Shown in pieces: positions 17,024 to 26,008 of a DNA stretch of 64,000 nt. The translations under genes were made by a program, and so were the position numbers. The notes under the pieces were generated by a model that ran no database searches, was not told the origin of the DNA, and worked only from the letters and a program-made list of their open reading frames with translations. Source of the stretch: DATFDN01 sp963756545 (GTDB lineage Bacteria; Pseudomonadota; Alphaproteobacteria; Acetobacterales; Acetobacteraceae); the NCBI GenBank assembly GCA_963756545.1, contig CAVWNY010000003.1, positions 868,001 through 932,000 on the forward strand, written 5' to 3'. Numbering within the stretch: position 1 is the stretch's first letter; every line of letters begins with the position of its first letter.

Positions 17024-18205
17024 CTATCGGGTTTGCCCCCGAGCGGCCGCGGCTTCCGCCGCACTGAGCCCCACCTCGGACAGTAGCGCTTCCGTGTGCT
17101 CGCCCAACTTCGGCGGCAGCGAGCGGATAGTCGCGGGCGTGCCGTCGAACTCCACCGGGATCGCCATCATCGTCATCTTCCCTTCGGTGGGATGCTCGAC
17201 CGGCTGGAAGAACCCGGTTTCCTCCAGGTAGGGGTCGCTCAACAGCCCCTCCAGCGTGTTCGCCGCGCCATTGGGGATGTCCGCCGCATCGAGGATGCGG
17301 CTCCATTCGGCGGTTGTGCGCCGGGGCAGCGCCTCGCCCAGCACCGTCAGCACCGCATCGACGTGGCGCGTGCGCGCGCTGAGCGTCGCGAACCGCTCGT
17401 CCTCGATCAGTTCGGGGCGGCCGACCGCGGCGAACAGACGGCGCCATTGGTCGTCGGTCACCGCCAGTAGGCAGATATGGCCGTCCTTGGTGGCGTAGGG
17501 GCGCCGGTGCGGCGACAGCATCCTTGGATAGCCGATGCCAAGCGCCGGCTCGCGCAGGGTGGCGCCCCAGAGGTGCTCGATCATGGTGAAGGCCACCATC
17601 GTCTCGACCATCGGCACGTGCACCTGCTGGCCCTTGCCCGTCACCGTGCGGGCGTAGAGCGCCATGCCGACGGCCGAGGCGAGGGCCTGGCCGGTGAGCT
17701 TGTCGGCGATCACCATCGGGATGAAGCGCGGCGCCCCGTCCGTGCCGCGGTTCAGCCCGGCGAGGCCGCTCATGCCTTGAATCACATCGTCGAACGCGCC
17801 GCGATCGCGATGGGAGCTGCTCCGGCGGAAGCCCGTCGCGGAGGCGTAGATGATGCGCGGGTTGACGCGGGCCACCGCGTCATAGCCGAAGCCAAGCCGC
17901 TCCATCGCGGCGATCCGCATGTTGTGGACAAAAACGTCGGCGGTGGCAACGAGCCGTCGCAGCGCCTCGCGTCCAGCTTCGCGCTTGAGGTCCAGCACGA
18001 CGCTGCGCTTGTTGCGGTTCGCGTTGAGGTAGTACGCGCCCATGTCGGCGGTGCGGCTGGGACCGATCTTGCGCATGGGATCGCCGCCCGGCGCCTCGAT
18101 CTTGATAACGTCGGCGCCGGCGTCCCCCAGCACCTGCGTCGCCATCGGCCCCAGCACGTTGATCGTGAGATCGATGACGCGAACGCCGGCAAGCGGGCCG
18201 CTCAT
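17024..18205 (-). CDS. Family III CoA-transferase (CaiB/BaiF type)
   Basis: The start at 18205 overlaps the upstream MaoC stop (ATGA) and gives MSGPLAGVRVIDLTINVLGP, the normal family start. The frame is open further upstream, but that is antisense-like text. The protein has 393 residues. GDAGADVIKIEAPGGDPMR, YYLNANRNKRSVVLDLK and FVHNMRIAAMERLGFGYDAV are family signatures. The catalytic Asp expected in this family lies near TADMGAYY/DVFVHN or further on and was not assigned. Such enzymes move CoA between acids. Together with the MaoC hydratase it likely activates and processes an unsaturated or cyclic acid. Confidence 0.9.
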   Translation of the reverse strand: MSGPLAGVRVIDLTINVLGPMATQVLGDAGADVIKIEAPGGDPMRKIGPSRTADMGAYYLNANRNKRSVVLDLKREAGREALRRLVATADVFVHNMRIAAMERLGFGYDAVARVNPRIIYASATGFRRSSSHRDRGAFDDVIQGMSGLAGLNRGTDGAPRFIPMVIADKLTGQALASAVGMALYARTVTGKGQQVHVPMVETMVAFTMIEHLWGATLREPALGIGYPRMLSPHRRPYATKDGHICLLAVTDDQWRRLFAAVGRPELIEDERFATLSARTRHVDAVLTVLGEALPRRTTAEWSRILDAADIPNGAANTLEGLLSDPYLEETGFFQPVEHPTEGKMTMMAIPVEFDGTPATIRSLPPKLGEHTEALLSEVGLSAAEAAAARGQTR

Positions 18206-18681
18206 CCCTCGCCCCGCGCCTTGACCATGCGAAGCGGCGTGTAGGTCAGCGCCAGCCTGCCGTCCTGCTTCACCACGCGGTTGCGCGTCCGCACCAGCCC
18301 GCGATGGGGACGGCTGGCGCTGCGGCGGCTTTCCACCACTTCGCATTCGACATGGATCGTGTCGCCGGCGAAGGTCGGGCCTTCGACGTTCAGCTCCATG
18401 TTCAGGAAGGCGAAGCCGGTGTGTTGCATGGTGGCGTGAACAAGCAGTCCCTCGGCGAAGGAATAGACCATCGCGGCGGGCACGACGCGCTGCTTGATGT
18501 CGCTCTCGTGCTTCAGGAACTCGACGTTGGAGAACAGCACCTCGGTCATTCCCGTCACGCCGATGAAGTTGACCAGATCGGCCTCGGTCAGCGTGCGCCC
18601 GACGGTGCGGAACCGTCGCCCGGCCGGCAGGTCCTCGAAATAGAGGCCAATGCCCAGGACCTCGCAGCCTTCGATTTCCAT
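18202..18681 (-). CDS. MaoC-family hotdog-fold dehydratase
   Basis: Protein of 159 residues starting MEIEGCEVLGIGLYFEDLPAG. It has the hotdog elements RTLTEADLVNFIGVTG, the family's nucleophile-activating region, and VPAAMVYSFAEGLLVHA, and ends in a basic stretch. MaoC-type proteins hydrate enoyl-CoA thioesters. It is the first gene of a pair coupled to the CoA-transferase (4-base overlap). It faces a second CoA-transferase across a divergent promoter region of about 108 bases (18682-18789). Confidence 0.88.
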   Translation of the reverse strand: MEIEGCEVLGIGLYFEDLPAGRRFRTVGRTLTEADLVNFIGVTGMTEVLFSNVEFLKHESDIKQRVVPAAMVYSFAEGLLVHATMQHTGFAFLNMELNVEGPTFAGDTIHVECEVVESRRSASRPHRGLVRTRNRVVKQDGRLALTYTPLRMVKARGEG

Positions 18682-18789
18682 CGCTTCGCCTCCTCTGGCT
18701 CCTCCAAGCGACGTGCATCACCGTCGCCAGGCGCGACGTCAAGTAGGCGCCGGCTCGCGTCGCGCGGGAAGACGTGTAAGCTCGCGGTC

Positions 18790-19929
18790 ATGACCACCGC
18801 GCTCGCCGGGCTTCGCGTCCTCGACTTCACCTCGATGCTGGCGGGGCCGTTCGCCAGCCGGATGCTGGCCGATCTCGGCGCCGAGGTGATCAAGGTCGAG
18901 CCCGCCGACGGCGACCACAATCGCGCCCGGCGACCGCTGCGCGACGGCTGGAGCAGCCTCTACGGCCACCTCAACTGCGGCAAGAAGAGCGTCGTGCTCG
19001 ACCTGAAATCGCCGAGCGGCGTCGCGTCGGCCCGCGCGCTCGCGCGGCGGGCCGACGTGGCGCTGGAGAACTGGCGGCCGGGTGTCGCCGAGCGGCTGGG
19101 CGTCGGCTTCGCGGCGCTCGCCGCCGAGAAGCCCGACATCGTCTATTGCTCCATCTCGGGCTACGGACAGGGCGGGCCGCTCGCGCAGCGCCCGGCCTAT
19201 GCGCCGATCATCCACGCGACCAGCGGCTATGATCTGGCCCAGATCGCCCATCAACAGACCGAGGCGCGCGCGCCTGCCACCGGAACCTACATGGCCGACG
19301 TGATCGGCGGCTATGCGGCGTTCGGCGCCGTGATGACGGCGCTGTTCCGTCGCGAGCGCACCGGCGCGGGACAGTTCATCGACGTGGCGCTGCTGGACGG
19401 GATGCTGGGTCTGCTCGTGTTCGAGTGCCAGGCGGCGCAGTTTCCCGACCAGCCGCCGCGGGTGCATCGCGCGGTGGCGGCGGCGGACGGCTATGTGATC
19501 GCCACGCCCACCTCGCAGAAGAACTTCGAGGCGCTGGCCCGCGCCATCGGGCATTCCGAGTGGCTGGTCGATCCCCGCTTCGCCAATACGCCGGCGCGCG
19601 AGCGGCATTGGCAAGAGTTGATGGCCCTGTTCGGCGAGTGGACGCGCACGCGCGGCGCGAACGAGTGCGAGGCGACGTTGCTGCAGGCCGGCGTGCCCTG
19701 CTCACGCTACCGTCGCCTAAACGAGGCACTGGCCGACCCGCATCTGGCGTCGCGCGGCACGCTGGCCGAGGTGCGCGACGGCGGCGGCGCCTTCCTGGTG
19801 CCCAATCCGCCGTTCCGCATGGCGGGCCTGGAGGTGGGCGCGCGCGGTTGGGTCGCCGCCCTGGGCGAACACACCGACGAAGTGATGGCGTCGCTTTCCA
19901 CCGACGGAGCGGCTCGATGCGAGGACTGA
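18790..19929 (+). CDS. Family III CoA-transferase (CaiB/BaiF type), second copy
   Basis: Protein of 379 residues from ATG 18790 (MTTALAGLRVLDFTSMLAGP). Earlier in-frame starts run antisense over the MaoC gene and are rejected. It carries LADLGAEVIKVEPADGD, YGHLNCGKKSVVLDLKSP and TGTYMADVIGGYAAFGAVMT, typical of the family; the Asp in YMADV fits the region of the catalytic aspartate. It is only distantly similar to the minus-strand copy, so it probably serves a different CoA donor or acceptor. Its 3' end overlaps the next gene by 13 bases. Confidence 0.9.
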   Translation: MTTALAGLRVLDFTSMLAGPFASRMLADLGAEVIKVEPADGDHNRARRPLRDGWSSLYGHLNCGKKSVVLDLKSPSGVASARALARRADVALENWRPGVAERLGVGFAALAAEKPDIVYCSISGYGQGGPLAQRPAYAPIIHATSGYDLAQIAHQQTEARAPATGTYMADVIGGYAAFGAVMTALFRRERTGAGQFIDVALLDGMLGLLVFECQAAQFPDQPPRVHRAVAAADGYVIATPTSQKNFEALARAIGHSEWLVDPRFANTPARERHWQELMALFGEWTRTRGANECEATLLQAGVPCSRYRRLNEALADPHLASRGTLAEVRDGGGAFLVPNPPFRMAGLEVGARGWVAALGEHTDEVMASLSTDGAARCED

Positions 19930-20672
19930 CCGGAAAGCGCTTGATCGTCACCGGGGGTGCGAGCGGCATCGGGCAGGCGACCTGCCTCCGCCTGGCCGAG
20001 GAAGGCTGCATCGTCGGCATCTTCGATCGCGATGAGGCCGGCGCCACGCGGATCGCGGCGGCATGCGCCGGCACGGCATGCGCCTACGGCGTCGACATCA
20101 CCGACGGGGCGGGGGTCGAGGCGGCGGTTTCCGTGTTCGAGCGCGACGTTGGATCCATCGACGGCTTGGCCAATGTCGCCGGCTGGGACAAGGGCGCGCA
20201 CTTCCTCGACACCGATCGCGCTCTGTGGGACCGCATCATCGCGATCAACCTCTACGGTCCGTTGAACATGCACAAGGCGGTGTTGCGCCGCATGGCCGAA
20301 CGCGGCCGTGGGCGCGTGGTGAACGTCGCCTCCGACGCCGGGCGGGTCGGCTCGTCGGGGGAGGCGGTCTATTCGGCGTGCAAGGGCGGCCTCATCGCTT
20401 TTACCAAGACGATGGCCCGTGAAATGGCCCACCGGGGCGTCACGCTGAACTGCCTGTGCCCGGGCCCGACGGAAACCCCGTTGTTCCAGGGCTTCGCCGA
20501 CGACCTCGCGGGCGGGCAGAAGCTGAAGGACGCGCTGACCCGCGCCATCCCGCTGCGCCGGCTGGGACAGCCCGACGATTATCCGGGCATGATCGCCTTC
20601 CTGCTGAGCGACGATGCGGCCTTCATGACCGGACAGACCATCAGCGTCTCCGGGGGCCTGACGATGGCCTGA
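19917..20672 (+). CDS. Short-chain dehydrogenase, BadH-like (2-hydroxycyclohexanecarboxyl-CoA dehydrogenase type)
   Basis: Protein of 251 residues with a GGAG site and overlap with the CoA-transferase. LIVTGGASGIGQATCLRLAE is the NAD-binding motif; N-V-A-G-W-D replaces the more common NNAG. YSACKGGLIAFTKTMARE carries the catalytic Tyr and Lys, and SDAGRVGSSGEAVYSACKGG gives the Ser. The strings GWD, ASDAGRVGSSGEAVY and CPGPTETPL strongly recall BadH of the cyclohexanecarboxylate pathway, which oxidises a 2-hydroxy cyclic acyl-CoA to the 2-keto form before ring opening. The substrate here is inferred from similarity recalled from memory. Confidence 0.85.
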   Translation: MRGLTGKRLIVTGGASGIGQATCLRLAEEGCIVGIFDRDEAGATRIAAACAGTACAYGVDITDGAGVEAAVSVFERDVGSIDGLANVAGWDKGAHFLDTDRALWDRIIAINLYGPLNMHKAVLRRMAERGRGRVVNVASDAGRVGSSGEAVYSACKGGLIAFTKTMAREMAHRGVTLNCLCPGPTETPLFQGFADDLAGGQKLKDALTRAIPLRRLGQPDDYPGMIAFLLSDDAAFMTGQTISVSGGLTMA

Positions 20673-20688
20673 ACCGAGCCGGCCCCGC

Positions 20689-21432
20689 CTACTTTCCGAT
20701 CACCCTCGCGTCGGCCCGCGCCTCGGTCACGGCGCCGCGCAGGGTCGCCAGGTCCACGGCGCCCGGCAGGAGCTGCCCGCCGATGATCAGCGCCGGAGTA
20801 CCCTCGATTCCCAGAGCGCGCGCTTGCAACAGGTTGGCCTCGAGGCGGCGGGCGATGGCCGGATCGTTCATGTCCCGCTTCAGCCGGAGCCAGTCCAGGC
20901 CCTGCCCGAGCGCCGCCGCCTCCAGGCTCGCCTCGGTCGGCTCGAAGCCGGGTTTCATCGCGACGGCGCGCAGCCGCGCATAGCCGTCCTGGCGCTGCGC
21001 GGCGAGCAGGGCGCGGGCGCCCAGAAGGCTCGCCGGGCCGAGAATCGGCATGTCCTTGAAGACCACCCGCACGCCTTTGTCGGCCGCCAGCAGGGCCGCC
21101 ATGGTTGGCTCGAGTCCGCGGCAGTATGGACAGCGCGTGTCGAAAAACTCGACGATCGTGACGTCGCCCATCGGGTTCCCGGCCACCGGGTCGGCGGGAT
21201 CGACCAGTCGCGCGGCTGAAGCACGCACGGCATCGGCCCGGCGTCGTCCCTCGTCGGCCCGCAGGGCCTCCATGGCGTCACGCAGGATGGAGGGGTCCTG
21301 TTTCAGCGCGTCGCGCAGAACCTGGACGATGTCCGCGCGCTGGGCGGGGGTGAAGGACTCCGCGACGGCCAAACGCGGCAGCGCGGCGGGCAGGAGCGCG
21401 AGCATGAGGGCGACGCGGAGCGGATGCGGCAT
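20689..21432 (-). CDS. DsbA-family thioredoxin-like protein, periplasmic
   Basis: Protein of 247 residues with a signal peptide (VALMLALLPAALPRLAVAES). Residues about 25-75 form a helical N-terminal extension seen in Com1/ScsC-like DsbA relatives. The thioredoxin fold starts at VTIVEFFDTRCPYCRGLEP with a CPYC active site, and the cis-Pro loop is GTPALIIGG. It probably oxidises or isomerises disulfides in the periplasm. It is convergent with the BadH-like gene and lies 6 bases downstream of the histidine kinase gene, which suggests co-transcription. Confidence 0.9.
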   Translation of the reverse strand: MPHPLRVALMLALLPAALPRLAVAESFTPAQRADIVQVLRDALKQDPSILRDAMEALRADEGRRRADAVRASAARLVDPADPVAGNPMGDVTIVEFFDTRCPYCRGLEPTMAALLAADKGVRVVFKDMPILGPASLLGARALLAAQRQDGYARLRAVAMKPGFEPTEASLEAAALGQGLDWLRLKRDMNDPAIARRLEANLLQARALGIEGTPALIIGGQLLPGAVDLATLRGAVTEARADARVIGK

Positions 21433-21438
21433 TCCGCT

Positions 21439-24348
21439 TCATCGCGCACTCGCGCGCGGCGGCGCAAGCGTTGCCTCCAGCAGCGTCGCCACGCGGTCGG
21501 CGAGCTGGGCGCCGCCGACCGGCTTGCGCAACAGGCTGAACGAGCCGCTGACCGCCTTGCCGACAGCGAGCGAGGCCGCCTCGCCCGCGTAGCCCGTGAG
21601 CAGGATGGCGGGCAGATGCGGCCTGCGGCTCTGTGCCGCGCGGATCAGGGCGACGCCGTCCATGCCGGGCATCGACAGGTCGGACACCAGAAGGCTCACC
21701 ACCTCGCCCATGTCCAGCAGCTCCAGGGCGGAGCCGCCCCCGTCGGCCTGGACCACGTCATAGCCATGGTCGGCGAGCTGCGCGGCGAGCACCTCGCGGA
21801 CCAGCTGCTCGTCATCCACGAGCAGGACGCGGGGGGCTCCGGCACTCGCCGCGACCGCGCCGAACTCCTCCGGCCGCGCTGCTACGCCCGCGGCGGCTCC
21901 GGCGCTCGCCGCCGGAAGCCAGAGCGCCACCGTGGTCCCGCGGCCCGGCTCACTGGCGATCGTCAGGGCGCCGCCGGACTGCTCGGCGAAGCCGCGCGCC
22001 ATGGCGAGGCCGAGGCCGGTGCCCTTGCCGCTCGGCTTGGTGGTGAAGAAAGGCTCGGTGACGCGGGCCAACGTCGCGGCGTCCATGCCCGTTCCCTCGT
22101 CCGCGGCGGTCAGGCGAATGTAGGTGCCCGGGACGAGGCCGTCCGGATTCTCCTCGCCCTCGACCGCCTCCGCACTGGCGGAGAGGGTGAGCGTCCCGCC
22201 CCCGGGCATCGCATCGCGCGCGTTGGTCGCGAGATTGACCAGCGCCGTCTCCAGTTGGCCTCGGTCGGCCAGCATCGGCGGCAGTCCGGGCGCCACGTCC
22301 ATGCGAACCGCGACATCCGCCCCGAGCGTGTGCGCCAGAACCTCGCAGAGGCCGTCGAGGAGCGTCGGCACATCCACCGGCTCGGCCCGCAGCTCGCCGC
22401 GGCGCGCGAAGGCAAGCAAGCGACGGGTCACCGAGGCGCCGCGTCGGGCGGCCTCCTCCACGATGCGGGCGAGCCGTTCGACGGTCGCGGGGTTGCCAGC
22501 GCTGCGCTTGATCAGGCTGGCACCGCCCGAGACGGCCTGGAGGGTGTTGTTGAAGTCGTGCGCGATGCCGCCCGCTAGCTGGCCGAGCGCGGTCATCTTC
22601 TCGGCCTGGGCGAGCTGGGCCTGCGCCGTCTCGCGCGCTCCCACCTCGTGGCGCACGCGGGCCTCCAGCTCCTCGCGGGCCCGAGCCAGCGCCCGGAGGG
22701 CGCGCGCCTCCTTGTCGATGTCGAGGCTGGCGACGACGGCGCCGGTGATCCGGCCGTCCGGACCGCTCCGTGTCGGTGCGGCGATGAAGCGCATCCACGC
22801 CTGCGTGCCGTCCCCGCGTTGGTAGAGCGCCTCCATCTCGGGCCGCTCCTCGCCTGCCAGGGCGCGCGCGAGCGGGTACTCGCGGCCTTCCACCTGTCGC
22901 CCGTCGGGGTGGTGGGAGACCCAGTCGCGGTATCTCTCCACGTCCGGCGAGTGGATGACGCGATGCCGGAAAATCGCCTCCACCTGGCGGTTGGCCGCCA
23001 CGATCCGGCCCGAGGGCGCCTCAGCGATGATGATTCCGACCGGGACCGCGTCGAAGATCGCCTGCAGCCGCGCCTGGCTGTCGCGCAGGGCCTCCTCGGT
23101 CGCCCGGCGCTCGCTCTCGGCGCGCAGCCGTATCAACGCCAGGGCGATGTAGGACACGAGCGTGAGCAACACGTCGAGCTCGCCCACGGAGAAGGGTCCC
23201 GATCGCCGGCCGAAGGAGAAGGTGCCGAGGAACTCGTCGCCAGCCATGAGCGGCGTGGCGGCATAGATGTCAATCCCAAGCGCCTTCAGGAACGCCGTTC
23301 GCGGGTCGTTCGAGGCTAGGATGCCGGCCAGTTGCACCGCTTGCCTTGTGGCGGCCACCACCCCACTCACCATCTGCCCGAACTCGATCCGAGCCGCCTT
23401 CGCCTCCTGCTCCGCATTCAGGCCCGCCGCGGCGACGAGCCCGAGCCCGCCGGCTTCGCAGCGGTAGTGCAAGCAGACGTCGAGCCGGAAGAGGCCGGCG
23501 AGGAGCGCGTAAGTGTCGCGGACAATCGCCGCCGGATTTTCCGCCGTGAGGAGGCGCGCGGACGCTCCGGCGAGGAGCGCCAAGCGTCGGCCCTGTCTGG
23601 CGGCGTGCTCGCCCTCGCGCCGGGCCAGCGCCTCGGCTCGCCTGAGTTCCAGTTGTGCTGTCGTCTGCGCGGCGAGCATCTCGATCGCGCGCAGTTGGGG
23701 ACCGCTGAGGCCCTCCGGACGCGCCGCATGGTCGATGACGCAGAGCGTGCCGAGCACATGGCCGTCCGGGGTGACGAGCGGCACGCCCGCGTAGAAGCGC
23801 ACTCCCCCGTGCGTCACGGCGGCGTTGCCCCCGTAAGCGGGGTCGGCGCGCGCGTCGGGGATGACGAGCGCGCCGGCGTTGCGGACCACGAGCGGGCAGA
23901 ATCCTACGTCGAGTGGCGCCGTCGCGGCGCCGTCGAAGCCGATCCGCGCCTTGAAAAACTGTCGCGCGCCATCAACGAAGGTGACGAGCCCGACGGGCGC
24001 GCCGCAAATCTGCGCGGCGAGGCTGGCGAGCCCATCGAAGCCGTCCTCGGGTGGCGTGTCGAGGATGGCGTAACGCCCCAGCGCAGCGAGACGCCCGGCT
24101 TCAGTTGCCGGGCGGCTGGTGTCGGCGATGGCCTCTCGCCGCTCGCCGACGGCGGGACGGATGGTCTCCAAGCATTCATGCTCCACCGCGAGCGCATCCT
24201 CGTAGCGGCGCATGGCCTCGTGGACGACCTCGCTGGCGTTCCGGTGGCGCTTTCGGCGGACCTGCTCGGTCACGAAGGCGCTTAAATGCTCGGTAAGGCT
24301 TACGTCGCGGCCGGAGATGGAGCGCCTCCCTGAAGAGCCTGTTCCCAT
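21439..24348 (-). CDS. Hybrid histidine kinase with ParD-like N-terminus (RHH-GAF-GAF-PAS-HisKA-HATPase-REC)
   Basis: Protein of 969 residues from ATG 24348; the open frame further upstream is low-complexity antisense text. Residues 13-60 (DVSLTEHLSAFVTEQV, then NASEVVHEAMRRYE) match ParD-type ribbon-helix-helix antitoxins. GAF-like domains lie at about 85-235 and 260-405, and a PAS domain at about 425-545. The dimerisation/phosphoacceptor helix has GGIAHDFNN with His597. The ATPase domain has NLATNARDAMPGGG (N-box) and GKGTGLGLAMARGF (G-box). The receiver domain (about 838-960) has Asp845/846 and phospho-acceptor Asp890. No membrane helix is present, so it is a cytoplasmic sensor. The ligand is unknown. 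Confidence 0.88.
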   Translation of the reverse strand: MGTGSSGRRSISGRDVSLTEHLSAFVTEQVRRKRHRNASEVVHEAMRRYEDALAVEHECLETIRPAVGERREAIADTSRPATEAGRLAALGRYAILDTPPEDGFDGLASLAAQICGAPVGLVTFVDGARQFFKARIGFDGAATAPLDVGFCPLVVRNAGALVIPDARADPAYGGNAAVTHGGVRFYAGVPLVTPDGHVLGTLCVIDHAARPEGLSGPQLRAIEMLAAQTTAQLELRRAEALARREGEHAARQGRRLALLAGASARLLTAENPAAIVRDTYALLAGLFRLDVCLHYRCEAGGLGLVAAAGLNAEQEAKAARIEFGQMVSGVVAATRQAVQLAGILASNDPRTAFLKALGIDIYAATPLMAGDEFLGTFSFGRRSGPFSVGELDVLLTLVSYIALALIRLRAESERRATEEALRDSQARLQAIFDAVPVGIIIAEAPSGRIVAANRQVEAIFRHRVIHSPDVERYRDWVSHHPDGRQVEGREYPLARALAGEERPEMEALYQRGDGTQAWMRFIAAPTRSGPDGRITGAVVASLDIDKEARALRALARAREELEARVRHEVGARETAQAQLAQAEKMTALGQLAGGIAHDFNNTLQAVSGGASLIKRSAGNPATVERLARIVEEAARRGASVTRRLLAFARRGELRAEPVDVPTLLDGLCEVLAHTLGADVAVRMDVAPGLPPMLADRGQLETALVNLATNARDAMPGGGTLTLSASAEAVEGEENPDGLVPGTYIRLTAADEGTGMDAATLARVTEPFFTTKPSGKGTGLGLAMARGFAEQSGGALTIASEPGRGTTVALWLPAASAGAAAGVAARPEEFGAVAASAGAPRVLLVDDEQLVREVLAAQLADHGYDVVQADGGGSALELLDMGEVVSLLVSDLSMPGMDGVALIRAAQSRRPHLPAILLTGYAGEAASLAVGKAVSGSFSLLRKPVGGAQLADRVATLLEATLAPPRASAR

Positions 24349-24534
24349 AACGATGACATCCCGTTCCGGCTGACCCACCACCGCCTTGAGCCGATCACGA
24401 TAACCCCGGCGCGAACGTCCCGTTCGGTTGCCGCGCGCAGGGAACGCGGCTATGGCAGCCGCACGCTGGGAATTCGCCCTCCCGGCCCAATTCGGCCGAC
24501 CCGACCCGGCGGGGCGCTGCAAGGGAGTGAAGGC

Positions 24535-26007
24535 GTGCGACGCAGCAGATCGGGGTTCGCCGGCCGGATCGCGCGCGGCGTTGCCCGGCTCGGCCCCTTG
24601 CTCGGACTGGGGATCGCCGTCGCGAGCTGTGCCGGCGTGAACGTGGTGACCGGCCCCCTCACGGGCGGCGGCGGCATTGCCGAGGGAACGCCGGGCCACG
24701 TCACGGGATTTCTGGGGGCGGTCGTCGCCGATGAGCCGCAGGCCGCGTTGGTCGGGCGGCAGGCGCTATCGGCCGGCGGCGACGCGGCGGACGCGGCGGT
24801 GGCGGTGGCCGGCACGCTCACGGTGACCTTGCCCTCCCGCGCGGGCCTCGGCGGCGGCGGCGCGTGCCTTGTCTATCGGCCGGGCCGGAATTCCGTGAAC
24901 AAGGGCGTTGCCGAGGCGGCGATTTTCGTGCCGCTGGCGCCTCGGCAGCCGCCGGGGGGCGAAGCCGATCGGCCGGCGGCTATTCCGATGCTGCCGCGCG
25001 GCCTTTACCTGTTGCACGCGCGCTATGGGCATCTGCCCTTCGAGCAGATGCTGGAGCCGGCGGAGAACTTGGCGCGCTCCGGCGCGGTCGCCTCCCGCGC
25101 CTTCGTGGACGACCTTCGCACCGTGGCCGCGCCGCTGCTGGCCGACCCGCAGGCGCGCGCCGTATTCAGCCGAAACGGGACCCCGCTGGCGGTGGGGGAT
25201 CGGTTCGTGCAGCCGGCGCTCGCCACCACGCTGGCGCAGATCCGGGCGTCCGGCGTGGGGGATTTCTACCAGGGCGCGCTGGCTCGCCGTATCGTGGAGG
25301 CCTCGCAACTCGCCGGCGGGCCGCTCTCGCTCGCCAATCTCTATGCCGCGCTGCCGGCCTGGGTGGCACCGGTCGTGCTCGAGGATGGACGCGACCAGCT
25401 CGCCTTTTTGCCGCCGCCCGCCGATGGCGGGCTCGCCGCGGCTGCCGCGTACGAGGTGCTCCGGACCAATCCGACGGCGGTGGCCGAGGCCGGAGCACGC
25501 GCCCAGGAAGTCGCGGTCGCCTGGCGGCAGTCTGGCGGCGATCCGCGCGCGGTGATTGCCGCCGAGGCGCCGGGTGCCGAACTGCCGCCCCTGCCGGCAA
25601 CGACGACGTTCCTGACGCTCGACAACCAGGGCGGCGCGGTGGCCTGCGCGCTCACGATGGACAATCTGTTCGGCACCGGCCGGATCGCGCCCGGCGTCGG
25701 CTTCCTGCTCGCCGCTTCGCCGCGTGGCGTGCCGCACCCGCTGCTCGCGGCCGCCATCGCGCATGACCGCGCCCGACAGACGTTCCACGCTTCGGTCGGC
25801 GGTTCGGGGCAGAACGCCTCCGCGCTCGCCGCCGCCGAAGCGATGGCGAACGCGTTGCGCAGCGGGGCACCGATGCCCGCGCTCGTTCCCGATCCGGGCC
25901 GGGCGAATGCCATCGTGTGCGCGCGCGGCTTGCCCGGCGCGGAGAAGAGCTGCGCCTGGGCGACGGACCCGCGGGGTGCCGGGCTGGCGGTCGGCGGCGG
26001 AGGCTGA
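24535..26007 (+). CDS. Gamma-glutamyltransferase-like lipoprotein
   Basis: Protein of 490 residues starting at GTG, with AAGGGAG 7 bases upstream. A lipobox (GIAVASCAG, Cys near residue 32) predicts a lipoprotein. GRQALSAGGDAADAAVAVAG and SRAGLGGGGACLVY are signatures of the large subunit of gamma-glutamyltransferases. TTTFLTLDNQGGAVACALTM corresponds to the processing site, where a threonine becomes the N-terminal nucleophile. The usual TTH is TTT here. Such enzymes cleave glutathione and related peptides in the periplasm. The divergence at the nucleophile region leaves substrate and self-processing uncertain. Confidence 0.8.
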   Translation: MRRSRSGFAGRIARGVARLGPLLGLGIAVASCAGVNVVTGPLTGGGGIAEGTPGHVTGFLGAVVADEPQAALVGRQALSAGGDAADAAVAVAGTLTVTLPSRAGLGGGGACLVYRPGRNSVNKGVAEAAIFVPLAPRQPPGGEADRPAAIPMLPRGLYLLHARYGHLPFEQMLEPAENLARSGAVASRAFVDDLRTVAAPLLADPQARAVFSRNGTPLAVGDRFVQPALATTLAQIRASGVGDFYQGALARRIVEASQLAGGPLSLANLYAALPAWVAPVVLEDGRDQLAFLPPPADGGLAAAAAYEVLRTNPTAVAEAGARAQEVAVAWRQSGGDPRAVIAAEAPGAELPPLPATTTFLTLDNQGGAVACALTMDNLFGTGRIAPGVGFLLAASPRGVPHPLLAAAIAHDRARQTFHASVGGSGQNASALAAAEAMANALRSGAPMPALVPDPGRANAIVCARGLPGAEKSCAWATDPRGAGLAVGGGG

Positions 26008-26008
26008 G

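Noticed and set aside
17024..18742. CoA-transferase with a 180-residue N-terminal extension
   Set aside because: The extension is Arg/His-rich antisense-like text over the MaoC gene. The ATGA junction at 18202-18205 gives the natural start.
21439..24699. Histidine kinase starting at 24699
   Set aside because: The first 117 codons are low-complexity and overlap the opposite-strand Ggt-like gene. The ATG at 24348 precedes the first recognisable domain.
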